Shown: piece by piece, positions 1 through 6,017 of the stretch | Position numbering within the stretch: the stretch's first letter is position 1 | How the letters are laid out: each line of letters begins with the position of its first letter | NCBI GenBank assembly: GCA_964520885.1 | Contig: CAZFQD010000103.1 | Location: 1 to 8,044 of the forward strand | DNA from: CAZFQD01 sp964520885 | GTDB lineage: Bacteria > Bacillota > Clostridia > Oscillospirales > SIG519 | Length of the DNA stretch: 8,044 nt | Direction of reading: 5' to 3' | Made by a program: the position numbers and the translations under genes | The notes under the pieces: generated by a model | The model's input: the letters and a program-made list of their open reading frames with translations, nothing else | The model's database searches: none | What the model was told of the DNA's origin: nothing

Positions 1-77
1 CAGCGAAAATTAGGTGCTGTCAGCTGTTTTTAAAGTAAAATTTTTGACAGTACCGGTTTATATAGGAGGAAATAATT

Positions 78-1277
78 ATGAAATTTAATACGATTTCAGA
101 GGCAATTGAAGACATAAAAAAAGGAAAAATGATAGTAGTTGTGGACGATGAGGATAGGGAAAATGAAGGAGACTTATTAATGGCGGCCGGGATGGTAACT
201 CCGGAGACTGTTAATTTTATGGCTTCATTTGGTAAAGGTATGATTTGTGTGCCATTATCATTAGAATATGCAAATAAATTTGATTTAAGTTTAATGACAG
301 AAAAAAATGAAGATAAAATGGGAACAGCATTTACAGTTACAGTTGACCATGAAAGTTCAACAACCGGTATTTCAGCCTTTGAAAGAGCAAAAACAATTAA
401 GGCTTTATCGGATATTAATTCAAAACCAACAGATTTTAAAAAGCCGGGGCATATGTTTCCTCTTATTTCAAGAGAGGGTGGAGTTTTAGTTAGAGCAGGA
501 CATACAGAGGCGGCAGTTGACCTTTCAAGATTAGCGGGACTTTCGCCAGTGGGTGTTATTTGCGAAATAATGAACGACGATGGAACAATGGCAAGAGTAA
601 ACAAACTAATGGAATTTACCAAAAAACACAATTTGAAAATTATAACTGTTGCAGATATTATTAAGTTTAGAAGGCAAAATGACAAACTAATTAAAATGGT
701 AGCAAGTGCAAAAATGCCCACAAAATACGGAGAATTTAAAGTGGTTGCCTTTGAAAACAATATTAATAAGGAACATCATATTGCATTAGTTAAAGGAGAT
801 ATTACAACCGATGAGCCTGTGCTTGTCCGAGTTCATTCTGAATGTTTAACAGGAGATGCCTTTCATAGCCTTCGCTGTGATTGTGGGGAACAGTTAGATA
901 GAGCTTTAGAGCAAATTAGTAAAGAGGGAAGAGGAGTGCTACTATATATGAAGCAGGAAGGACGGGGGATTGGGCTTGTTAATAAAATTAAAGCCTACCA
1001 ACTTCAAGATAATGGCACCGACACTGTTGATGCAAATGTTTTACTGGGTTTTCCGCCCGATTTAAGAGATTATGGAGTAGGGGCTCAAATTTTAAGTGAT
1101 TTGGGAATAAAGAAAATTCGTTTATTAACAAATAATCCTCAAAAAATTGCCGGAATAAGTGGCTATGGAATTGAAATTACTCAAAGAGTTCCAATTCAAA
1201 CCAAAAAGAACAAGGATAATCATTTTTATCTTAAAACAAAAAGAGATAAAATGGGACATATTTTAGATAATGTATAA
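78..1277 (+). CDS. ribBA: Bifunctional 3,4-dihydroxy-2-butanone-4-phosphate synthase / GTP cyclohydrolase II
   Basis: This 399-residue cytosolic enzyme makes both precursors of riboflavin: 3,4-dihydroxy-2-butanone 4-phosphate from ribulose 5-phosphate (RibB half, about residues 1-200) and the diaminopyrimidinone from GTP (RibA half, about 205-399). The RibB half shows the acidic metal-binding stretch DDEDRENEGD (23-32), RAGHTEA (139-145) and Glu163. The RibA half shows the zinc ligands Cys256, Cys267 and Cys269 with the family spacing, QEGRGIG (293-299), DLRDYGVGAQIL (328-339) and TNNP (351-354). All key residues of both activities are present and the length is normal for RibBA fusions. The ATG at 78 is preceded by AGGAGG (64-69) at 8 nt. 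It is followed by ribH, the usual ribDE-BA-H order, so ribD/ribE probably lie to the left of the window. Identification is very secure. Confidence 0.97.
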   Translation: MKFNTISEAIEDIKKGKMIVVVDDEDRENEGDLLMAAGMVTPETVNFMASFGKGMICVPLSLEYANKFDLSLMTEKNEDKMGTAFTVTVDHESSTTGISAFERAKTIKALSDINSKPTDFKKPGHMFPLISREGGVLVRAGHTEAAVDLSRLAGLSPVGVICEIMNDDGTMARVNKLMEFTKKHNLKIITVADIIKFRRQNDKLIKMVASAKMPTKYGEFKVVAFENNINKEHHIALVKGDITTDEPVLVRVHSECLTGDAFHSLRCDCGEQLDRALEQISKEGRGVLLYMKQEGRGIGLVNKIKAYQLQDNGTDTVDANVLLGFPPDLRDYGVGAQILSDLGIKKIRLLTNNPQKIAGISGYGIEITQRVPIQTKKNKDNHFYLKTKRDKMGHILDNV

Positions 1278-1290
1278 TTAATTAGGAATT

Positions 1291-1319
1291 GTCATTGCGA
1301 GCAAAGCGTGGCAATCTCA
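1291..1319. repeat. Dispersed palindromic repeat of the GTCATTGCGAG...GCAATCTC type
   Basis: The stretch starts GTCATTGCGAGCAAAGCG and ends GGCAATCTC. ATTGC (1294-1298) and GCAAT (1311-1315) form an inverted repeat around a GC-rich centre, unlike the AT-rich surroundings. The same consensus (cattgcgag, a variable centre, gcaatctc) recurs as a dispersed intergenic palindrome in many unrelated bacterial genomes; this I recall from general knowledge and did not search. It sits in the 80-nt gap between ribBA and ribH, without visibly breaking either gene. If transcribed, it would form a small hairpin in the polycistronic message. Confidence 0.6.
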
Positions 1320-1343
1320 CTTTCAACTTTCCACTTTCCACTT
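1319..1343. repeat. Heptanucleotide tandem repeat (ACTTTCC)
   Basis: Three and a half consecutive copies of a 7-bp unit are visible: ACTTTCA, ACTTTCC, ACTTTCC, ACTT. They abut the GTCATTGCGAG-type palindrome directly and end about 10 nt before the ribH ribosome binding site. Copy number could vary by slippage. Because 7 is not a multiple of 3 but the repeat is non-coding, variation would change only the ribBA-ribH spacing. Confidence 0.7.
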
Positions 1344-1366
1344 AAATAAAGAAAGGTATGATTAAA

Positions 1367-1837
1367 ATGAGTATTAAAACAAACGAGGGAAAACTACTTG
1401 CAAAAGGCTTAAAATTTGCTATAATTACCGGTAGATTTAATGAATTTATCAGTGGCAAATTGTTAAACGGAGCTATTGATGGCTTAGTAAGACACGGTGC
1501 AATTGAAGATGATATTGAAATTACTTATGTTCCCGGAGCATTTGAAATTCCACTTATTGCACAAAAGTTAGCGACTACTAAAAAATTTGATGCAGTTATT
1601 TGCGTAGGTGCTGTAATTCGTGGCTCAACCCCGCATTTTGATTATGTTGCTAATGAAGTGTCAAAGGGAATTGCAAAAGTTTCTTTGGATACTAATATTC
1701 CTGTAATTTTTGGAGTTTTAACAACTGATACAATTGAACAAGCAATTGAAAGAGCGGGAACAAAATCAGGCAACAAAGGCTATGACGCCGCTGTTGCTGC
1801 TATTGAAATGGTAAATTTATTAAAGAATATTAAGTAA
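1367..1837 (+). CDS. ribH: 6,7-dimethyl-8-ribityllumazine synthase
   Basis: Lumazine synthase condenses the RibB product (dihydroxybutanone phosphate) with 5-amino-6-ribitylaminouracil; the product is the substrate of riboflavin synthase. Family members assemble as pentamers or 60-mer capsids. Counting from the chosen start (156 residues), GRFNEF (22-27) and PGAFEIP (56-62) are the substrate-binding motifs, GAVIRGSTPHFDYV (81-94) holds the catalytic His90, and ERAGTKSGNKG near the C-terminus holds the phosphate-binding Arg129. Nothing is missing. An ATG nine bases upstream (1358) is in frame, but the ribosome binding site AGAAAGG ends at 1356, one base before it and ten before the ATG at 1367. 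The latter also gives the usual N-terminus of the family. It lies about 90 nt after ribBA, with a repeat insertion between them, and is probably still in the same operon. Confidence 0.96.
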   Translation: MSIKTNEGKLLAKGLKFAIITGRFNEFISGKLLNGAIDGLVRHGAIEDDIEITYVPGAFEIPLIAQKLATTKKFDAVICVGAVIRGSTPHFDYVANEVSKGIAKVSLDTNIPVIFGVLTTDTIEQAIERAGTKSGNKGYDAAVAAIEMVNLLKNIK

Positions 1838-1865
1838 TGGCAAGATAAAATATGCAAGTTTTTTA

Positions 1866-1886
1866 GGGTTGCACACAATGTAACCC
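1866..1886. other. Hairpin between ribH and the malic enzyme gene
   Basis: GGGTTGCA (1866-1873) pairs with TGTAACCC (1879-1886) around the loop CACAA, giving an 8-bp stem with one G-U pair. It is not followed directly by a T-run (the nearest T tract is at 1902-1906), so it is not a textbook intrinsic terminator on this strand. It may still weaken read-through from the rib operon, or be an operator; a TATAAT-like hexamer lies downstream at 1906-1911 without a matching -35. Confidence 0.45.
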
Positions 1887-1951
1887 ATAGAATTTGTTGA
1901 GTTTTTATAATAAAGAAAAATAAAAAACACATATTTAAAGGGGAAAAAACA

Positions 1952-3124
1952 ATGAATTTTGGGGAAAAAGCTATTATTGAACACAAAAAATGGAGAGGTA
2001 AAATTCAAGTTATTGCAAATTGCAAGGTGGAAACAAAGGAGGATTTGTCAATTGCTTATACTCCGGGAGTTGCACAGCCTTGTATAGAAATCAACGAGGA
2101 TATTAACAAGGTTTATGATTACACAAGAAAGTGGAATTTGGTTGCTATTGTTACTGACGGAACTGCTGTATTAGGTTTAGGAGATATAGGACCAGAAGCG
2201 GCTATGCCTGTTATGGAGGGCAAGGCAGTTTTATTTAAGACCTTTGGTGATGTAGATGCTTTTCCAATTTGCTTAGCTTCCAAAAATACACAGGAGATTA
2301 TTCAAGCAGTAAAAATGATTGCTCCTACTTTTGGAGGAATTAATTTAGAAGATATTTCGGCACCAAGGTGCTTTGAAATAGAAGAAAGTCTTAAAAAAGA
2401 ACTTAACATTCCTGTTTTCCACGATGACCAGCATGGAACAGCAGTTGTAACCTTAGCGGCTATGATTAATGCTTTAAAAATTGTTAATAAAAAATTACAA
2501 GATATTTCTGTTGTTGTAAATGGTTCAGGTGCCGCAGGCATTGCCTGTACTAAATTACTTATGGCTTTGGGATTAAAAAATGTTGTGCTTTGCGATACTA
2601 AGGGAGCAATTTACAAAGGAAGAGCCGATTTAAATAAAGCTAAGGAAGCTATTGCACAAACAACAAATATTAATATGAGAAAAGGGCTGCTTGCCGATGT
2701 TATTAAGGGAGCTGATGTATTTATTGGAGTTTCTGCACCTTTATGTGTAACAAAAGAAATGATTAAGAGTATGAATAAAGATGCTATTGTATTTGCAATG
2801 TCTAATCCAACTCCAGAAATTTACCCGGATGATGCAAAAGAGGCTGGGGCTAAGGTTATTGGGACAGGGCGGTCTGATTTTCCAAATCAAATTAATAATG
2901 TTCTTGCTTTTCCGGGAATATTTAGAGGGGCACTTGATGTTAGAGCAAGCGATATAAATGATGAAATGAAAATAGCAGCAGCTTATGCTATTGCAAGTTT
3001 AGTGTCGGATAGCGAATTATCGCTTGAATATATAATACCAAAACCATTTGATAATAGGGTTGGCAAAGCGGTGGCAAAAGCTGTTGAAAAAGCCGCAAGA
3101 GAAACTGGCGTTGCAAGGATATAA
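1952..3124 (+). CDS. NAD(P)-dependent malic enzyme (oxaloacetate-decarboxylating), short form
   Basis: The enzyme oxidatively decarboxylates malate to pyruvate and CO2 with reduction of NAD(P)+, linking C4 acids to pyruvate in the cytosol. At 390 residues it is the short bacterial form without the C-terminal phosphotransacetylase-like domain of MaeB. Motifs in order: YTPGV (36-40), TDGTAVLGLGDIGP (68-81), the conserved Lys91 in EGKA, the metal-ligand pair Glu133-Asp134, HDDQHG (157-162), the nucleotide-binding GSGAAG (191-196), SNPTPE (284-289) and NQINN (312-316). The ATG is preceded by AAAGGGG (1937-1943) at 8 nt. Whether it prefers NAD or NADP cannot be told from the sequence. It stands as its own unit between the rib genes and larE, with 114 nt upstream containing a hairpin and a -10-like TATAAT. 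Identification is secure; the physiological direction is not shown. Confidence 0.95.
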   Translation: MNFGEKAIIEHKKWRGKIQVIANCKVETKEDLSIAYTPGVAQPCIEINEDINKVYDYTRKWNLVAIVTDGTAVLGLGDIGPEAAMPVMEGKAVLFKTFGDVDAFPICLASKNTQEIIQAVKMIAPTFGGINLEDISAPRCFEIEESLKKELNIPVFHDDQHGTAVVTLAAMINALKIVNKKLQDISVVVNGSGAAGIACTKLLMALGLKNVVLCDTKGAIYKGRADLNKAKEAIAQTTNINMRKGLLADVIKGADVFIGVSAPLCVTKEMIKSMNKDAIVFAMSNPTPEIYPDDAKEAGAKVIGTGRSDFPNQINNVLAFPGIFRGALDVRASDINDEMKIAAAYAIASLVSDSELSLEYIIPKPFDNRVGKAVAKAVEKAARETGVARI

Positions 3125-3126
3125 AA

Positions 3127-3258
3127 TTATCTGACCGCAAAAGTTATTATGACTGTTTTACAGACTATTATAATAATGGTAAGGCAACAAAAATGGTTCA
3201 ATTGCTCGCTGAGTATTTAAACGAAATGTTTGATAAATATTTGAATATTTTGGGATAA
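3127..3258 (+). pseudogene. Gene remnant, resembles the C-terminus of a Fic-family protein
   Basis: Immediately after the malic enzyme stop an open frame of 43 codons, with no plausible start codon or ribosome binding site, encodes a protein-like segment. It begins LSDRKSYYDCFTDYYNNG and ends in an amphipathic helix closing with KYLNILG and a TAA stop. The pattern (R-x-YYD, a gap, then a helix of the type xxLLAEYLNExFDKYLxIL) resembles the last helices of Fic/Doc AMP-transferase proteins, but the HPFxxGNGR active-site part is absent. The frame continues backward into the malic enzyme's 3' end only as nonsense (out of phase), so the front of the gene is lost. I infer a decayed gene whose 5' part was deleted. 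That it is a remnant is fairly likely; the Fic assignment is tentative and from memory of the family pattern. Confidence 0.45.
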
Positions 3259-3306
3259 CAAATGAAAAGTAACAGCAATATGTATCTCATATAAAGGAGA
3301 AAAATA

Positions 3307-4137
3307 GTGGAAGAATATAATAAATTAGAACAATTAAAAGAAAATATAAAAAAAATGGGCAGTTTAGTTATAGCTTTTTCTGGTGGAGTTGACTCTTCAT
3401 TTTTAACAAAGGTCGCTTACGATGTATTGGGAAATAAAGTGCTTTGCGTTACTGCAAAATCTTCAACCTTTCCAAAAAGAGAACTAAAAGAAGCAATTGA
3501 ATTTGCAAAAAGTTTTAATATTGCACATAGGATTATTGAATCAGAGGAATTGCAAATTGAAGGCTTTGCAGATAATTCTATTAATCGATGTTACCTTTGT
3601 AAAAAAGAATTATTTTCTAAAATCAAACAGTTGGCAATTAATGAAGGCTATAATTTTGTTGCCGAAGGCTCTAATTTGGATGATTTAGGAGATTATAGAC
3701 CCGGCTTAAAGGCAATTGAAGAATTGGCTATTATTAGTCCATTAAAAGATGCCTACTTAACAAAAGATGAAATAAGATTTTTATCCAAAGAAATGGGCTT
3801 AAAAACTTATAACAAGCCTTCTTTTGCCTGCCTTTCATCAAGATTTCCTTATGGAGAAAAAATCACAAAAAAAAAGTTAGATATGATAGATAAAGCAGAG
3901 CAATATCTTTTAGATTTAGGTTTTTTACAAATTAGGGTTAGGCATCACAACAATATAGCAAGAATAGAAATATACCAAGAAGAATTTGAAAAATTAATTA
4001 GGAAGGATATTAGAAATAAAGTGTGTAATAAATTTAAAGAATTAGGCTTTACCTATACTGTAATGGATTTAGATGGTTATAGGACAGGAAGTATGAATGA
4101 GGAAATAATTGAAATTGAAGCAATAGCAGTAAAATAA
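3307..4137 (+). CDS. larE: ATP-dependent sulfur-insertion enzyme LarE (three-cysteine type)
   Basis: LarE belongs to the PP-loop ATP pyrophosphatase family. It adenylates and then thiolates the carboxylates of pyridinium bis-carboxylate mononucleotide in synthesis of the nickel-pincer nucleotide cofactor of lactate racemase. The 276-residue protein has the PP-loop SGGVDSS (25-31), GSNLDDLGDYRPG (121-133) and the signature PSFACLSSRFPYGE (171-184), in which Cys175 matches the reactive cysteine. It also carries a CYLC pair (Cys95, Cys98). This three-cysteine set is the one known from LarE proteins that hold a [4Fe-4S] cluster and act catalytically, rather than sacrificing their own cysteine sulfur. 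The start is GTG, with AAAGGAG (3293-3299) 7 nt upstream. cysK follows after 21 nt. No larA, larB or larC is in the window, so the cofactor pathway would need genes elsewhere. Confidence 0.9.
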   Translation: MEEYNKLEQLKENIKKMGSLVIAFSGGVDSSFLTKVAYDVLGNKVLCVTAKSSTFPKRELKEAIEFAKSFNIAHRIIESEELQIEGFADNSINRCYLCKKELFSKIKQLAINEGYNFVAEGSNLDDLGDYRPGLKAIEELAIISPLKDAYLTKDEIRFLSKEMGLKTYNKPSFACLSSRFPYGEKITKKKLDMIDKAEQYLLDLGFLQIRVRHHNNIARIEIYQEEFEKLIRKDIRNKVCNKFKELGFTYTVMDLDGYRTGSMNEEIIEIEAIAVK

Positions 4138-4158
4138 AAAAATATTGGAGGTAATTTT

Positions 4159-5091
4159 ATGCCAAAAATAGCAAAAAGCTTAATAGATTTAGTTGGAAAT
4201 ACGCCATTACTTGAACTTACAAACTATAACAAAACAAATAAATTAAAGGCAAAAATAATAGCAAAACTTGAATACTTTAACCCTTTGGGAAGTGTTAAGG
4301 ACAGAATAGGTTTTGCAATGATAAATGATGGTGAAAGCAAAGGACTTATTACAAAGGATACAGTAATAATTGAGCCTACAAGCGGTAATACAGGCATTGC
4401 ACTTGCTTTTGTTTGTGCATCAAGAGGCTATAAATTAATATTAACAATGCCTGATACAATGAGTGTTGAAAGAAGAAACCTATTAAAAGCTTTGGGGGCA
4501 GAAATTGTCTTAACTCCTGGAGCAGAAGGAATGAAGGGTGCAATAAGAGTAGCACAAGAACTAACTGAAAAAACCAAGAATTCCTTTATGCCACAACAGT
4601 TTATAAATCCTGCTAATCCAGAAATTCATCGCAAAACTACTGCACAGGAAATATTAAAAGACACAGATGGGAATGTAGATATTTTTGTAGCAGGTGTGGG
4701 AACGGGCGGAACAATTACAGGAGTTGGTGAAGTGTTAAAGGCAAGAAATCCTAATGTAAAAATTATAGCAGTTGAGCCTTTTGATAGCCCAGTTTTATCT
4801 GGAGGTGCTCCAGGAGCACACAAAATTCAAGGTATTGGTGCTGGTTTTGTGCCAGCAGTTTTAAATACATTAATTATAGATGAAGTTTTTAAGGTGAAAA
4901 ACGAACAAGCAGTAGAAACAGCAAAAAAATTAGGAAAAACTGAGGGTTTGCTTGTTGGAATTTCATCAGGTGCCGCAGTTTTTGCGGCAACAGAAATAGC
5001 AAAAAGGAAAGAAAATGAAGGTAAAACAATTGTTGCGATTTTACCTGATACAGGTGAAAGATATTTATCCACAGTTTTGTTTCAAGATTAA
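4159..5091 (+). CDS. cysK: Cysteine synthase (O-acetylserine sulfhydrylase)
   Basis: This is a pyridoxal-phosphate enzyme of fold type II that makes cysteine from O-acetylserine and sulfide in the cytosol. The 310-residue protein shows the PLP lysine Lys47 in NPLGSVKDR (41-49), the substrate loop PTSGNTG (73-79), the phosphate-binding GTGGT (181-185), GISSGAA (267-273) and PDTGERYLST near the C-terminus. Length and motifs are full. The start ATG has GGAGG (4147-4151) at 7 nt. It lies 21 nt after larE, so the two are very likely co-transcribed; cysteine made here could feed the sulfur supply that a cluster-type LarE needs, which is an inference from position only. A closely related cystathionine beta-synthase-like or OAS-homologue activity cannot be excluded by eye, but CysK is by far the best fit. 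Confidence 0.95.
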   Translation: MPKIAKSLIDLVGNTPLLELTNYNKTNKLKAKIIAKLEYFNPLGSVKDRIGFAMINDGESKGLITKDTVIIEPTSGNTGIALAFVCASRGYKLILTMPDTMSVERRNLLKALGAEIVLTPGAEGMKGAIRVAQELTEKTKNSFMPQQFINPANPEIHRKTTAQEILKDTDGNVDIFVAGVGTGGTITGVGEVLKARNPNVKIIAVEPFDSPVLSGGAPGAHKIQGIGAGFVPAVLNTLIIDEVFKVKNEQAVETAKKLGKTEGLLVGISSGAAVFAATEIAKRKENEGKTIVAILPDTGERYLSTVLFQD

Positions 5092-5102
5092 TTGTAATTT
5101 TA

Positions 5103-5122
5103 GAGCACAAGGCGAGCACAAG
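5103..5122. repeat. Short direct repeat GAGCACAAG
   Basis: GAGCACAAG occurs at 5103-5111 and again at 5114-5122, an 11-bp period (about one helical turn) some 20-45 bp upstream of the strong promoter. It may be a chance duplication or a pair of activator half-sites on one DNA face. Confidence 0.35.
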
Positions 5123-5141
5123 TGACGGGAAACTTAAATTA

Positions 5142-5178
5142 TTGACATATTGACAAAATTAAGTTATTTAACTATAAT
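5142..5178 (+). promoter_or_regulatory. Perfect-consensus sigma-A promoter upstream of the thioredoxin-like gene
   Basis: TTGACA (5150-5155) and TATAAT (5173-5178) are both perfect hexamers with the optimal 17-nt spacer, so transcription should start near 5185. A second TTGACA lies at 5142-5147 as part of an 8-bp tandem duplication (ATTGACAT, ATTGACAA). Two small inverted repeats overlap the promoter: AGTTA-TT-TAACT (5162-5173) inside the spacer, and ACTTAA (5132-5137) with TTAAGT (5159-5164) flanking the -35. Either could be a repressor site, since so strong a promoter would be expected to be controlled; this is inference. Confidence 0.75.
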
Positions 5179-5194
5179 ATGAATATAATATTTT

Positions 5195-5219
5195 TTGATG
5201 GCATATATTATGCCATCAA
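5195..5219. repeat. Perfect 11-bp hairpin at the start of the transcript
   Basis: TTGATGGCATA (5195-5205) and TATGCCATCAA (5209-5219) are a perfect inverted repeat around TAT. The symmetry continues imperfectly outward (GAATATAATA at 5181-5190 against TATAATATGTTC at 5221-5232). It begins about 10 nt after the predicted transcription start, so it could be an operator, a 5'-end stabilising hairpin, or part of a small dispersed element. It is not a normal terminator, because the T-run lies before rather than after the stem. Confidence 0.65.
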
Positions 5220-5445
5220 TTATAATATGTTCTTAGTTTTGAAAATTGCTTTGTAACGCAGTTTGTCGTCGTCCCTGTCTTGATTATTGTTTCGCACTAC
5301 TAATAATAGCTTTAAAGATTTTGAATTTTTAAAAAAAGACACTGATATTAATTATAATGATGGGGGGGGGTCAGGTTATTGTAAAAGAGCGAAAGTTTTA
5401 AACTATACCGGGCAAAAGCCAAAAAAAAAAGGAGGATATAATTGT
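5220..5445 (+). other. Long leader upstream of the thioredoxin-like gene, with a G9 tract
   Basis: About 260 nt separate the predicted transcription start from the start codon at 5446. The leader holds a run of nine G at 5362-5370 and an A10 run (5421-5430) running into the ribosome binding site. A frame open from a TTG at 5287 runs into the next gene in phase; it would give about 53 extra residues including YCKRAKVLNYTGQKPKKKGG. That could be the tail of a decayed upstream gene, but I do not recognise it. The first part (5233-5286) shows no gene. No riboswitch or tRNA-like fold was recognised. Confidence 0.4.
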
Positions 5446-5796
5446 ATGTCATTTAATACAAAAGTTAAACAAATCAATAGTGTTGAGGAGTTCGATAAGT
5501 ATTTAGAATCAAATAACAGAATTGTGATATGTGCAGGAAGATGGGGACCAATGTGTATTCCGGTATATAAAGTTATGGAGCAATTGGAGGAAGAAGAAAA
5601 GTACAAGGAAGTATGTTTTTTAGTTGTTAATTTTGATATTTATGCAGCGAACCGCATTCGTGAGGCGGAAGTTTGTAAAGGCTTTAGGGGTTTACCATTT
5701 ACAGTTTACTATAAAAATGCAGATATTGTTCATGCCACTTCAAGCATTCAGACAAAACAGCAGTTGAAAGGCAATATTGAAAAACATTTAGGATGA
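5446..5796 (+). CDS. Thioredoxin-fold protein with a GPMC (cysteine-lacking) active site
   Basis: The 116-residue protein has the size and order of thioredoxin: an N-terminal helix/strand, the active-site segment RWGPMC (32-37) at the start of a long helix, a strand VCFLVVNFD (56-64), and the cis-proline segment RGLPFTVYY (81-89, Pro84) followed by a C-terminal helix. In thioredoxin the motif is WCGPC; here the first, nucleophilic cysteine is Gly34 (codon GGA) and only Cys37 remains. Further cysteines are 29, 57 and 77. It therefore cannot do the classic dithiol exchange through CxxC. It may bind or be modified at Cys37, or pair with another cysteine. The start at 5446 has an excellent GGAGG (5431-5435) at 10 nt; the longer TTG start at 5287 has no ribosome binding site. 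The trxB remnant, flavoprotein and DUF6951-like genes downstream suggest a redox role. No signal peptide: cytosolic. Confidence 0.8.
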   Translation: MSFNTKVKQINSVEEFDKYLESNNRIVICAGRWGPMCIPVYKVMEQLEEEEKYKEVCFLVVNFDIYAANRIREAEVCKGFRGLPFTVYYKNADIVHATSSIQTKQQLKGNIEKHLG

Positions 5797-5829
5797 CATA
5801 GGTATTGTGAAAGAGGAAGGCAGTAATAA

Positions 5830-5906
5830 ATGTATGATGTTATTGTAGTAGAGGACCGACAAACTTTACTGCTGTATTGTATTGCACAAGGGTAAATTTG
5901 ATATAA
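5830..5906 (+). pseudogene. trxB: Truncated, frameshifted start of a thioredoxin reductase gene
   Basis: A good ribosome binding site (AGAGGAAGG, 5812-5820) precedes ATG at 5830 and the codons for MYDVIVV, the usual first residues of TrxB-type flavoproteins. At about 5851 one base appears to be missing. In the shifted frame the sequence continues GGPTNFTAVLYCTRVNLI and then stops (5904-5906). This matches the FAD-binding start of thioredoxin reductases, VxGGGPAGLTAALYxxRAxL, with decay at several positions. As it stands, translation ends at a TAA after 21 codons (5893-5895). The remaining roughly 280 codons of a TrxB are absent; a MITE-like element begins 48 bp further on. The position just after a thioredoxin-like gene is the expected one for trxB. 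I consider the remnant real, since motif spacing and start context agree in both frames. Confidence 0.7.
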
Positions 5907-6017
5907 AATAAGTGATTATTTTAGTATCTCTGAGTAAAATATTACAGGAAATGTATTATACTACTCCTCTCCTAAAATACCAAATTTAAACTTGCCTTTT
6001 TCTCGTTCTACTGCGTT

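Noticed and set aside
1..77. FMN riboswitch, or a promoter using TTGACA at 44-49, before ribBA
   Set aside because: None of the conserved RFN-element blocks is present, and no -10 lies at the right distance; the region is only an operon-internal gap with the ribosome binding site. No recognisable end of ribE is visible in the first bases either.
20..760. Long antisense frame opposite ribBA, and similar antisense frames opposite the malic enzyme, cysK and flavoprotein genes
   Set aside because: They are shadows of strongly conserved genes, have no ribosome binding sites and encode low-complexity hydrophobic/serine-rich sequence.
3307..4137. Calling the PP-loop protein QueC, ExsB or a GMP-synthase fragment
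   Set aside because: PSFACLSSRFPYGE and the CYLC motif are LarE signatures; there is no glutaminase or GMP-synthase dimerisation region.
5195..5219. Intrinsic terminator of cysK
   Set aside because: The stem is good, but the T-run is upstream of it and the sequence after it on either strand is not T-rich. It also lies downstream of a perfect promoter.
5287..5445. TTG start at 5287 giving a 169-residue thioredoxin-like protein
   Set aside because: There is no ribosome binding site at 5287, while the ATG at 5446 has GGAGG at 10 nt and gives the usual thioredoxin length.
5545..5547. Selenocysteine at the thioredoxin-like active site
   Set aside because: The codon is GGA (Gly), not TGA. Only a lost ancestral selenocysteine could be imagined, with no evidence here.
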